Shown: positions 17,583-25,808 of the stretch, one piece after another
Numbering within the stretch: the first letter of the stretch is position 1
Layout: every line of letters starts with the position of its first letter
Assembly (NCBI RefSeq): GCF_000271485.2
Contig: NZ_AKVN02000001.1
Coordinates: 4,532,501-4,596,500 of the forward strand
Reading direction: 5' to 3'
From: Pelosinus fermentans DSM 17108
GTDB lineage: Bacteria > Bacillota > Negativicutes > DSM-13327
Length of the DNA: 64,000 bases
Notes under the pieces: generated by a model
What the model was told of the DNA's origin: nothing
What the model saw: the letters and a program-made list of their open reading frames with translations, nothing else
Database searches by the model: none
Made by a program: the position numbers and the translations under genes

Positions 17583-18258
17583 CTTGTTTCCCTCCCATAA
17601 GACCACCTGCCATAGCTGCAGCCAGGCAAGCAATAATGATATACCATTTACCAGGAATTAAAATAACAGCCCCGACGCTAACCACAGTTGCAACAAGGCA
17701 TACGACTACACTAGCTTTGTCACGTAAGCGAGGAATCAGCAAGGCTAAGAAGGTAGCTGGCATAGCAAAATCCAACCCCCAGGAAAGTGGATCACTTATG
17801 TAATCTCCTAAAATAACACCACCGATCGTGGACATCACCCATAAGAGGTAGCATATTGCATTGCTTCCCAACTGATAGGCTCCTGTATAACAGCCAGCTT
17901 GTGCACGCTGTATTGTCACAGCATAAGTCTCATCCGTCATTCCGCAGGAAAGAAGAGCCTTAAATGGCGTGGATAGCCCACTCATATAAGGAGCAAGGGA
18001 GGCACCCATCAATAGATGACGAAGATTGATTAGTAAAGTCGTAAAGCTGACCATTGCCAAGCCAGCCCCCTCCATAAGCATCGGCAGACAGATAAACTGG
18101 GCCGATCCAGCAAAAACCAGTATGGACATTGCAATGGTCTCTCCTGAAGTTAAACCAATGGACTTTCCCAAAATACCATATGCTAAACCAAAAGGAATCA
18201 TCCCAACTATTAAAGGTACTGTGTCACTTACACCCTTGCGAAAGTCCTTTTCCTGCAT
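17572..18258 (-). CDS. azlC: AzlC-family branched-chain amino acid exporter
   Basis: Integral membrane protein of 228 aa. The opening FRKGVSDTVPLIVGMIPFGLAYGILGKSIGL, here split at the first helix, and FAGSAQFI are the AzlC hallmarks; further helices run to the C-terminus. It works with AzlD. GGAGGAG lies just before the ATG. The gene is divergent from a MocR-type regulator at 18379 across about 120 bp, the usual layout for a regulator and its target exporter. Confidence 0.92.
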   Translation of the reverse strand: MQEKDFRKGVSDTVPLIVGMIPFGLAYGILGKSIGLTSGETIAMSILVFAGSAQFICLPMLMEGAGLAMVSFTTLLINLRHLLMGASLAPYMSGLSTPFKALLSCGMTDETYAVTIQRAQAGCYTGAYQLGSNAICYLLWVMSTIGGVILGDYISDPLSWGLDFAMPATFLALLIPRLRDKASVVVCLVATVVSVGAVILIPGKWYIIIACLAAAMAGGLMGGKQDAI

Positions 18259-18378
18259 TGCTGCTCCTCCAATACTTTACAGTTTTTTTACTTATAATAG
18301 CTTGCAGGAATTTAATTGTAAATATCCAATATAATATAATTAAAATACCAATTCTATCTTTTAAGGAGAATTACATAA

Positions 18379-19890
18379 ATGGATATTACCAAAATGCTAA
18401 GTGGTATTCGAATTGACCAATCCAGTTCAGCCCCCATGTATTTGCAGCTTGCAAATGGTTTAGCTGCAAAAATTCAAAATTCAACCCTTTCTGCTGGCAC
18501 CAAGCTGCCTCCAGAGCGAGAGCTCGTCAAATTACTGGAAGTTAGCCGTACTACAATCATTAACGCTTACAGACTTTTGGAGGAACGGGGTTTAATAATA
18601 ACACGAGTGGGAAGCGGCACTTACGTTGCTGAGCCATCATTTACAGATCAGTCATCGGCCACTATTCTTTGGGATCAATTGTTTACACCTCAATATAAAT
18701 CACCACTGTCATCACTATTGCGCACTTTAATTGCTACTCCCACGGCAGATGAGACAATTTCCCTTGCCGCCGGTATGCCAGATCCGGCCTTTTATCCTCT
18801 CTCCATCATTGAAAAAGCTCTTGTATCCAGTAAATATGACCTTGAAGTTTCCGATTTCGGCCACATAACTACCGAAGGCTATCTTCCTCTACGGCATTCT
18901 TTAGCCGCATGGCAAAGCCGTATGGGAATACAAGCCGCTCCTGATCAGTTTCTAGTGGCATCCGGCTCGCAGCAAGGTCTGTATCTCATTGTAAAAGTCT
19001 TCGTAGAACCTCGTGACTATGTGATTGTAGAATCACCTACCTATTTGGGAGCAATTCAGTCATTAGAAGCTTCTGGCGCTCGCATCCTAACTCTGCCGCC
19101 ATCTGATAATATAAATTTTGAATTGCTTGAAGACTATCTCATACGCTATCGCCCTAAATTAATGTATACCATTCCTACTTTTCAAAACCCCACTGGCAGG
19201 GTTATGTCGCTGCACGATCGGCAGGAATTAATTCGATTAGCCTCGCGCTACCGCTTAGTTATCATAGAAGATGATCCCTATAGTCAGCTCTACTACGGTC
19301 AGCAGCCTCCTCCTTCTCTCAAGAGTCTCGACACCTATGGCGGTGTAATTTATATGGGCACTTTCTCAAAAATACTTTTTCCGGGTTTACGGACAGGCTG
19401 GGTCATCGCCGCTCCACAAGTTATCAATCGATTAGCACAAGAAAAACAGCACATCGACCTGCACAGCAATAGTCTTTCTCAGATTATTCTTCATACTTGT
19501 CTGGAAGAAGATTACCTGGCGAATCATTTAGCTACTGTCCGCATGGAATACAAAAAACGCCGGGATGCTATGGTTGGCGCTATCCGGCGTTTTTGCAGCG
19601 GTTATATGAATTTTAATATACCTGAAGGAGGCTTTTATCTCTGGTGCAGCATAACTCCTCCCGCCTCTGGTGCAGAACTTATTCGCCGTGCAGCCACAGT
19701 AGGTGTTTCTTTTGTACCTGGTGAGGCTTTTTATACAAATGGAACCAAAAGCAATGAAATACGTCTTTGCTTTGCCACTCATAATGAAGAGCTGCTCAAA
19801 GAAGGCATACGAAGATTAGGGCGCATCTTTGCATCAGGTGCTGCCAATGCAGCACAGCCGTCAGACACAGCTGGCAAACCCATTATTTAA
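18379..19890 (+). CDS. MocR-type transcriptional regulator (GntR HTH fused to aminotransferase)
   Basis: PLP-binding regulator of the MocR/PdxR subfamily, 503 aa. Residues about 15-85 are a GntR winged helix (PMYLQLANGLAAKI; GTKLPPERELVKLLEVSRTT; EERGLIITRVGSGTYV). The rest is an aminotransferase-like domain with YTIPTFQNPTGRVMS and the PLP lysine in GTFSKILFPGLRTGW. Such proteins sense an amino acid or PLP adduct. It is divergent from azlCD and the aminotransferase at 16006, which are its likely targets. AAGGAG precedes the ATG. Confidence 0.93.
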   Translation: MDITKMLSGIRIDQSSSAPMYLQLANGLAAKIQNSTLSAGTKLPPERELVKLLEVSRTTIINAYRLLEERGLIITRVGSGTYVAEPSFTDQSSATILWDQLFTPQYKSPLSSLLRTLIATPTADETISLAAGMPDPAFYPLSIIEKALVSSKYDLEVSDFGHITTEGYLPLRHSLAAWQSRMGIQAAPDQFLVASGSQQGLYLIVKVFVEPRDYVIVESPTYLGAIQSLEASGARILTLPPSDNINFELLEDYLIRYRPKLMYTIPTFQNPTGRVMSLHDRQELIRLASRYRLVIIEDDPYSQLYYGQQPPPSLKSLDTYGGVIYMGTFSKILFPGLRTGWVIAAPQVINRLAQEKQHIDLHSNSLSQIILHTCLEEDYLANHLATVRMEYKKRRDAMVGAIRRFCSGYMNFNIPEGGFYLWCSITPPASGAELIRRAATVGVSFVPGEAFYTNGTKSNEIRLCFATHNEELLKEGIRRLGRIFASGAANAAQPSDTAGKPII

Positions 19891-19943
19891 TAAGAGCTTT
19901 CTTATATGATCTGCTGCTTCCCTATTGATCACAATAAAACGAT

Positions 19944-20555
19944 TCATGATGCTTCCACTCTGCCTGCCTCTAAAAGTCGCAATACAGCTGTTATATCCTC
20001 AATCATTGTTCTTTGTAACATTTCCAATTCAGAAGGATTCAGTGTATCATTTACTACAAACAATTGATCTATAATGCTTTTGCCAACCGACATACTTAAA
20101 CCATCTATACCGTCATGCTGATAAGCAGGTAACAGTAATTCATTGAACAATTGCATATCTGAGGGTCCATATTCAAATATGGAGCACCACATACGCAATA
20201 ATTCCTGCTCTTCTAATCCGGTTTTTAGTAATAAAATTTCTTTTTGAGAGCTAATTAAAGTTAATATCGCTGACATATAAATACGTACAGTTATAACAAT
20301 TTGCTGCTTTGCTATTTTAGTTTTTAAAGTCCGCTTTTTGAAAGGTTCAATATGTCTTTTATTGTCTACTCCAAGTAAGGCTGCAACAAATTCATCTGCG
20401 CAAATTGCAGTAACAAAAAATATTTTCTTTTGCATTTCATTCGTAGAACATTTGGCCGCCTTACTACAAAATCGTTGTGTATGTCTGCCTATTTTATGGT
20501 GATACGGCCCTTTTGCCATGGAAAAAACATCTTGCAAAAAAGTAATAACAGGCAC
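19944..20555 (-). CDS. Hypothetical protein, last gene of the 4-hydroxybutyrate operon
   Basis: I do not recognise a family. The 203-aa product is mostly helical with no clear membrane segment. The N-terminal third is basic and has three cysteines (FCSKAAKCSTNEM and AICADEF); the C-terminal part is acidic and leucine-rich (LNPSELEMLQRTMIEDITAVLRLLEAG). The start is GTG with GAGGGAGG 7 nt upstream. It follows the CoA-transferase by 41 bp in the same orientation, so it probably belongs to that operon. A role in the pathway is possible but not shown by any motif. Confidence 0.65.
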   Translation of the reverse strand: MPVITFLQDVFSMAKGPYHHKIGRHTQRFCSKAAKCSTNEMQKKIFFVTAICADEFVAALLGVDNKRHIEPFKKRTLKTKIAKQQIVITVRIYMSAILTLISSQKEILLLKTGLEEQELLRMWCSIFEYGPSDMQLFNELLLPAYQHDGIDGLSMSVGKSIIDQLFVVNDTLNPSELEMLQRTMIEDITAVLRLLEAGRVEAS

Positions 20556-20596
20556 GCCAATACCTCCCTCGACAAATAGATCGGGCTCATGACATA

Positions 20597-21892
20597 TTAC
20601 ATAAGACCTTTTTCTTGTGCTTCTTTCGTTAGGCGACTGCGAAAATCCGGATGACTTATTGCTATCAGAGATTTTGCCCGTTCACCAAGGCATTTCCCTC
20701 GTAAATCTGCCATGCCGTATTCTGTAACAACATAATGGACGTCATTACGGGAAGTCGTTACTGCAGCCCCCCGATCCAGTTCACAAGCTATCCGTGATAT
20801 CGTACCGCCCGATGCAGTAGACGGCAAAGCAATAATCGATTTACCCTGGAGTGATCTGCTTGCCCCTCTAATAAAATCTACCTGCCCACCTACAGCACTA
20901 AATTGTTTTGGACCAATCATTTCCGCATTAACCTCTCCCATCAGATTCACCTGCAAAGCAGAATTAATAGAAATCATGTTTTCATGCTGACCAATAATAT
21001 AAGGATCGTTAATGTAATCTACGGATTGCAGCTCTACATCGGGGTTATTATTCACAAAATCATACAACCTCTTTGTCCCCATCAGAAATGTGGCCATAAA
21101 TTTCCCAGTATGAATCGTCTTCTTCCGGTTAGTAATAACACCAGCTTCAGCCAGTACCACTACGCCATCAGAGAACATTTCCGAATGAATCCCCAGATCT
21201 TTTTTATCTGTCAAAAATAATAGGACCGCATCGGGGATCGCACCAATACCTAATTGAAGCGTTGCCCCATCTGGAATGAGTGCGGCAACATGTTCACCGA
21301 TAGCTTTTTCTATATCACCTATTTTCGGAGGTTTAAGTTCAATCAATGGCTCCTCTTGCTCCACAATAAAGTGAACTGCATCTAAATGAATGCTGGCCCC
21401 ACCTGTCCGGGGGAGACAATGATTTACTTGCGCAATCACTATTTTGGCGCATTCGGCTGCAGTTTTAGTGTAATCTGCCGAAACACCATAACTGCAGAAG
21501 CCCTGTTCATCGGGTGGTGTAATCTGAATTAAGGCAACATCTACCGGCAATATATTATTCTTAAACAATCTTGGAATTTCCGAAAAAAAGCAGGGAGTAA
21601 AATCAGCTCGTTTTTCCTCTACTGCCTTTCGTGTCGTTCCTCCGACAAATAATGCATTATGGCGAAAACTTTTTTCTTGTCCGGGTTGAGCATATTTGGC
21701 AGGCCCCATTGCAACCATATGCACAATCTCTACATCCTTAATTTCAGGTGACCTGGCTACTAATGCTTCGATAAGTGCTTGCGGTTCACCGCAGGCATGA
21801 CCCGTCACTACACGATCTTGGGATTTTATATGTTGTACTGCTTGTTCGGCAGAAACAATTTTATTTTGATACACTCTTCTCCAATTGTTCAA
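20597..21892 (-). CDS. abfT: 4-hydroxybutyrate CoA-transferase (acetyl-CoA hydrolase/transferase family)
   Basis: Transfers CoA from acetyl-CoA or butyryl-CoA to 4-hydroxybutyrate, giving the substrate of the dehydratase encoded upstream. At 431 aa it matches the AbfT/Cat2 length. Family features are VTGHACGEPQALIEAL near the N-terminus, QLGIGAIPDAVL (CoA binding), the catalytic Glu in GIHSEMFSDG, and IALPSTASGGTISRI further on. The start is TTG with GTGAGG about 9 nt before it. The 5' end overlaps the CGGC-protein gene by 32 bp, implying coupled translation. The preference for 4-hydroxybutyrate rests on the adjacent abfD. Confidence 0.93.
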   Translation of the reverse strand: MNNWRRVYQNKIVSAEQAVQHIKSQDRVVTGHACGEPQALIEALVARSPEIKDVEIVHMVAMGPAKYAQPGQEKSFRHNALFVGGTTRKAVEEKRADFTPCFFSEIPRLFKNNILPVDVALIQITPPDEQGFCSYGVSADYTKTAAECAKIVIAQVNHCLPRTGGASIHLDAVHFIVEQEEPLIELKPPKIGDIEKAIGEHVAALIPDGATLQLGIGAIPDAVLLFLTDKKDLGIHSEMFSDGVVVLAEAGVITNRKKTIHTGKFMATFLMGTKRLYDFVNNNPDVELQSVDYINDPYIIGQHENMISINSALQVNLMGEVNAEMIGPKQFSAVGGQVDFIRGASRSLQGKSIIALPSTASGGTISRIACELDRGAAVTTSRNDVHYVVTEYGMADLRGKCLGERAKSLIAISHPDFRSRLTKEAQEKGLM

Positions 21893-22187
21893 AATAATTC
21901 CTCACCTTCGTCACAATGTCAGTAACTAATTCTGCTGGCTCTACCGCAACGGCATCAAGCGTCGCTGCGGCAACCACAGCAGAAGGGCAATCGTTATGGT
22001 TATACTTTAGGGCACAATTGGCCGTACAGCCACTCATATATATAACAAAATCAACATCCAAGGAGTTATAGCAAACTTCATAGCCCATCCCAAGCAAAAT
22101 ATCTTGTACTTTGGCAGCAATCCGCCCCCGGTCAATCCATGGATTGCATCCCCCACAAAAAACAATGCTGATTTTCCGCTTATTCAT
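21861..22187 (-). CDS. Small CGGC-motif protein in the 4-hydroxybutyrate operon
   Basis: A 108-aa soluble protein. It opens ISIVFCGGCNPWIDRGRIA, a Cys-Gly-Gly-Cys loop after the first strand, then YMSGCTANCALKY, a second Cys-X4-Cys pair. Four clustered cysteines suggest metal or Fe-S binding, or a redox role, as in proteins with a CGGC domain; this is inference. It sits between a NifU-like gene (11 bp upstream) and the CoA-transferase (overlapping 32 bp). The upstream neighbour makes help with the dehydratase's Fe-S cluster plausible. Confidence 0.8.
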   Translation of the reverse strand: MNKRKISIVFCGGCNPWIDRGRIAAKVQDILLGMGYEVCYNSLDVDFVIYMSGCTANCALKYNHNDCPSAVVAAATLDAVAVEPAELVTDIVTKVRNYFEQLEKSVSK

Positions 22188-22197
22188 AATGTAAGCT

Positions 22198-22473
22198 CTA
22201 TCTCTTTCGCAGAATCTTTAATGCCTGATTAATTAGTTCATCGCTCACTTGATGTACCAGTATGACTCCCTTACTTTCTGGATATGCTTCTTTTACTGCT
22301 GCCTCCATCACTTCAGACATGGTCTGTTGGGCACTGGGACATGTTGCACATGCCCCAGTGATCCTGACCTTAACAAACCCATCAGATGTTACTTCCATTA
22401 ATTCAATATCTCCATTGTGAGCACTAAGCACCGAATGAGCCTTTCCTTTAATTACTTTTTGCATTTTTTCCAT
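22198..22473 (-). CDS. NifU C-terminal-domain-like Fe-S scaffold protein
   Basis: A 91-aa protein consisting only of the NifU C-terminal (Nfu) fold. The hallmark is ITGACATCPSAQQTM, the G-x-C-x-x-C-P-S motif that holds a transferable [4Fe-4S] cluster. It lies directly downstream of abfD, whose product needs a [4Fe-4S] cluster, so a dedicated cluster donor is the natural reading. GAGGATAG precedes the ATG. A general housekeeping role is possible, since Nfu proteins serve many targets. Confidence 0.9.
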   Translation of the reverse strand: MEKMQKVIKGKAHSVLSAHNGDIELMEVTSDGFVKVRITGACATCPSAQQTMSEVMEAAVKEAYPESKGVILVHQVSDELINQALKILRKR

Positions 22474-22523
22474 TTAACTATCCTCATATTTATGACTTTA
22501 TTCCAAATTAAAAGATTAGGAAT

Positions 22524-23978
22524 TTACTTTGGAGGGATACCTGCGATTATCTTAGCCAACTCTTTTTTCTGCTCCATATTTCCCTGACGGGCAATCATGA
22601 TGCGCTGTGCCTGGGGCGAGCCGGCTCCATGCATCGATTCTGTCCGATAACCAACAGCGGCAGTACCTAAGGTAATATTTTCAATCAAGCGCAAAATACG
22701 CAAACGATATTCAGTCGGTACTGAATTTACACCGCGGAAATATTTTTCAACCACTTTGCCAATTTCCGAACTGCGCAGATCTTTTTCCGATGGCATCGTT
22801 ACCATTAAACCACCAGCAACATCTTCAGCCAAACGGGCAATTTCATAAGGGAACCGGGTAACGTTTTGTTTACAGACATTGGCAAGCAAAAGATCAATAA
22901 TATAATTACCTGATGCTGTCTTATGCCCTTCAGCTGAGCAGGCAATACCACAAGCATATAGAGTTTCGTTAAGATGCATCATCTCAATGAGTTTATCCTT
23001 TACATGAGAAGCTTTCGCTGCACCATTGTAATCGGCAGCTAGTGCAGTTGCACCGATTAATACATCCCCTACACCAACTTTACAGCCTCCGTAGCTTTGA
23101 CGATGATATCCAGCAAAACGTTCTACCAATAGACCGCTGAATTCATATTCGCCGCACATGAAGACACTTTCCCAAGGAATAAATACATTGTCGAATACCA
23201 TAAGTGCCTCATGCCCACCGAACTGCTTATTTCCAACATCAATATCGCCGCCTTCCAACTTACGGGTATCACAGGATTGACGTCCGTAAATATAGAACAC
23301 GCCGTCTGCGTCCGCTGGAGCAGCAAAGGAAACAGCATAATCAGCATCTTCTTTAACCATGGCAATTGTTGGCATTACCAAAATCATATGAGAGTTAATG
23401 GCACCTGTTTGATGGGCTTTGGCACCACAAACTACAATACCGTCTTCTCTCTTTTCCACAATATGCACAAATAAGTCAGGATCAACTTGTTTGCTTGGCG
23501 ATAAACTGCGATCACCTTTGGGATCTGTCATCGCACCATCTACCGTCCAATCCTCTGCTTGCATTTGCAATAGAAATTCAGTAAACCGCTTATGATAATC
23601 AGTACCAAGTTTTTTATCCATTTCAAAAGTAACACTGTCAACAGCGTTGATCGCATCCATACCTACACAGCGCTGGAAACAGGCAGCCGTCTTTTGACCT
23701 AGCAGGCGTTGCATTTTTACTTTTTTTACAAGATCATCTGTACTTTGATGCAGATGGCAAAAACGATTTACTGTCTGATTGGTTAAATGTGAAGTAGCAG
23801 TCATTAGATCCTTATATTCAGGATTTTGTGCTAACTCATAAGTCATTTTCACAGAATTCATCGATGGTCTGATAATTGGATGATCCACAGGATTTTTTAC
23901 CAGCTCACCTTGCAGATAAACCTTCAAGTTAAGTTTGCGCAAGCTTTCTTCATACTGTTCAGCTGTTTTTAAAGTCAT
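22524..23978 (-). CDS. abfD: 4-hydroxybutyryl-CoA dehydratase / vinylacetyl-CoA isomerase
   Basis: Oxygen-sensitive [4Fe-4S]/FAD enzyme that dehydrates 4-hydroxybutyryl-CoA to crotonyl-CoA through a ketyl radical, and isomerises vinylacetyl-CoA. The 484-aa protein keeps the unusual cluster ligands: Cys100 and Cys104 in AACFQRCVG (Cys99/Cys103 in the Clostridium aminobutyricum enzyme), and His292 and Cys299 in GYHRQSYGGCKVG. The acyl-CoA dehydrogenase-like core and C-terminal helices are complete. AAGGAGG precedes the ATG. It is second in the sigma-54-controlled operon, after the transporter. A 4-hydroxyphenylacetate hydroxylase-type flavoprotein is excluded by the four ligands. Confidence 0.96.
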   Translation of the reverse strand: MTLKTAEQYEESLRKLNLKVYLQGELVKNPVDHPIIRPSMNSVKMTYELAQNPEYKDLMTATSHLTNQTVNRFCHLHQSTDDLVKKVKMQRLLGQKTAACFQRCVGMDAINAVDSVTFEMDKKLGTDYHKRFTEFLLQMQAEDWTVDGAMTDPKGDRSLSPSKQVDPDLFVHIVEKREDGIVVCGAKAHQTGAINSHMILVMPTIAMVKEDADYAVSFAAPADADGVFYIYGRQSCDTRKLEGGDIDVGNKQFGGHEALMVFDNVFIPWESVFMCGEYEFSGLLVERFAGYHRQSYGGCKVGVGDVLIGATALAADYNGAAKASHVKDKLIEMMHLNETLYACGIACSAEGHKTASGNYIIDLLLANVCKQNVTRFPYEIARLAEDVAGGLMVTMPSEKDLRSSEIGKVVEKYFRGVNSVPTEYRLRILRLIENITLGTAAVGYRTESMHGAGSPQAQRIMIARQGNMEQKKELAKIIAGIPPK

Positions 23979-24033
23979 TTCAATCTCCTCCTTAAATTAG
24001 CAAAGCATTTATTTTTTATACAATTTTTACTGA

Positions 24034-25509
24034 TTAACTGTCTAAACTTCGTTGATTCTTGTCAATCGAAATGCTATCTGATTGACTACCGCTGCCTGAT
24101 TCCGAATCAATTCGGCTATTAAATATTGGATCTTTACTGGTATCATAAGTTGACCAGTTGCGGATAAAATCTTTTCCATATATTAAAAGGCAAAGTACAA
24201 CACCTACAGAAAAGGCAAATCCAGCTCCCCGAGATATCAATACAGAAGCTACAATCCCAGCCACACCTAGATCATTAAACGTACGGGCCTTTAAAACGCC
24301 TACCCGAACAGCTACATAGCCTTGTACCAACATCGTAAGAGAAAGCGAAATTGGCAGGATAGGTTTTACTAAGGTAACAATTGGCATTAAAAAGTAACTT
24401 GTAAATGTACCTAATCGAAAAGAGGCTACGCCACCAAATAAACTATCCATTGCCTCCCGGCCGTGTTTATAGCGTTCACAAGTTACAACCTGCATTGCTG
24501 CCCATAGGGGACCGCACATTGACAAATCCGGACCTAACATGGACATGCTAACATTGCGGATACCGCAAATGATATTATTACGGTTCGCATCATAATGAAC
24601 GTTTTCATCACCGTGACGAAACTCACGAGCTTCATCAATAAGTGCTTCTGCCTGAATCAATTCACCAAATAACACTACATAGGTTGCTGCCACTAAAGGA
24701 AATGCATCCAAATACAAACTAAGCGGCGGCCAGCCAACTCTTGCAGAAAAAGGAGTCCACTCGGTAAACAAGGTATAAAACTGCGGCACAGTAATACTCC
24801 AGGTAATGGTCGGCCATGGCAATTCTCCAAGTAACGGTGCAATTATGATTGCCAAAACCAAAGATGGCATAAGACCCAAGTCTGATAAATACTTGAAAAT
24901 AACATGTTTATTTCTCAGGGTTTTAAAGTGGTTAGAAAACAAAATATAGAAGGCAAATCCAATGGCAATTGTAATGGTCCATGGATAAGAATCAAAACGT
25001 CCTCCTTTTTCAAATACCAACCTTACAGCAGCTATACCAGCACCAATTAATATCCCAGACTTTAGCGCATCAGGTACAATATCAACAAATCTTTTAGCCA
25101 AACCAGTTGCCCCCAGAAGCAATGCAAAAATACCTAATTCCATTTCAAAAGCAATCAGTGCATGCAATCTGTCCACACCTTCCGGGAAGGTCTTTAGCCA
25201 TAGGAGCAACAAGGGTATAGCAGGCGTGATCCACCCTGGAATAACAGGATCCCCCAGATGAGCATGCCATAAATAGAAAAAACCATTTAATATTACGATA
25301 GTAATGGCAATTTCAAAAGGCATTCCTAGATATTCCTGCAATATAGGAATAATACCCAGGCACACGGCACACATTAGCAATCCTTGAATAAAATCAGGCA
25401 CCTCAAAACGATAATGAATAAATGGCAACCTTAATTGAAATGGTCCCAATGGAATATGCGGCTGAACTTCACCAAATTTACGTTTGTAAGTAGGGCCTAA
25501 CCAACTCAT
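24034..25509 (-). CDS. Multispanning membrane transporter, probable substrate importer of the 4-hydroxybutyrate operon
   Basis: A 491-aa protein with about 12-14 hydrophobic segments, resembling the NCS2/SulP (uracil permease-like) fold: DFIQGLLMCAVCLGIIPIL, GDPVIPGWITPAIPLLLL and DALKSGILIGAGIAA are repeated-motif helices of that type. The C-terminus is a Ser-rich acidic tail (residues about 465-491). The family is not one I can name with a substrate. It is the first gene after the sigma-54 promoter and directly precedes abfD, so uptake of 4-hydroxybutyrate or a related acid is the best guess. AAGGAAGGG precedes the ATG. Confidence 0.82.
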   Translation of the reverse strand: MSWLGPTYKRKFGEVQPHIPLGPFQLRLPFIHYRFEVPDFIQGLLMCAVCLGIIPILQEYLGMPFEIAITIVILNGFFYLWHAHLGDPVIPGWITPAIPLLLLWLKTFPEGVDRLHALIAFEMELGIFALLLGATGLAKRFVDIVPDALKSGILIGAGIAAVRLVFEKGGRFDSYPWTITIAIGFAFYILFSNHFKTLRNKHVIFKYLSDLGLMPSLVLAIIIAPLLGELPWPTITWSITVPQFYTLFTEWTPFSARVGWPPLSLYLDAFPLVAATYVVLFGELIQAEALIDEAREFRHGDENVHYDANRNNIICGIRNVSMSMLGPDLSMCGPLWAAMQVVTCERYKHGREAMDSLFGGVASFRLGTFTSYFLMPIVTLVKPILPISLSLTMLVQGYVAVRVGVLKARTFNDLGVAGIVASVLISRGAGFAFSVGVVLCLLIYGKDFIRNWSTYDTSKDPIFNSRIDSESGSGSQSDSISIDKNQRSLDS

Positions 25510-25631
25510 AACAACACCCTTCCTTTTTCATTAATGAAGCATCTTTCCTAATGATACTGTTATAAAATCCCTCCTAACTATTAATTTCTCCTATGCATTA
25601 GCAAGATAAATAACTACTTGCATCATATCAT

Positions 25632-25647
25632 TGCAATATTTATGCCA
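25632..25647 (-). promoter_or_regulatory. Sigma-54 (-24/-12) promoter of the 4-hydroxybutyrate operon
   Basis: On the minus strand TGGCATAAATATTGCA matches TGGCAC-N5-TTGCA: the GG and GC doublets are exactly 10 nt apart. It lies about 125 bp upstream of the transporter start and just downstream of a gene for a sigma-54 activator, which fits regulation by that protein. Confidence 0.88.
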
Positions 25648-25715
25648 GCAAAAAAAGAAGAGCAATTCCTTACTCTCCTCCTTGTTTTGGACTATTCTGA
25701 TATTTCTAACAATTG

Positions 25716-25806
25716 TTGCAAGAATGCACTAATTAGAATAGGATTCCCCTTCTGCTCTTTGTCAAAAAAGTCATTGTGAAAGATTGCAACAGTAGCAGCA
25801 TTGCAA
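25716..25806 (-). promoter_or_regulatory. TTGCAA repeats, candidate activator binding sites
   Basis: TTGCAA occurs at 25801-25806, 25784-25789 and 25716-25721. The first two are embedded in a TGTTGCAAT direct repeat with 17-bp period and lie 140-170 bp upstream of the sigma-54 promoter, where enhancer sites of such activators are normally found. Binding is inferred. Confidence 0.5.
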
Positions 25807-25808
25807 CA

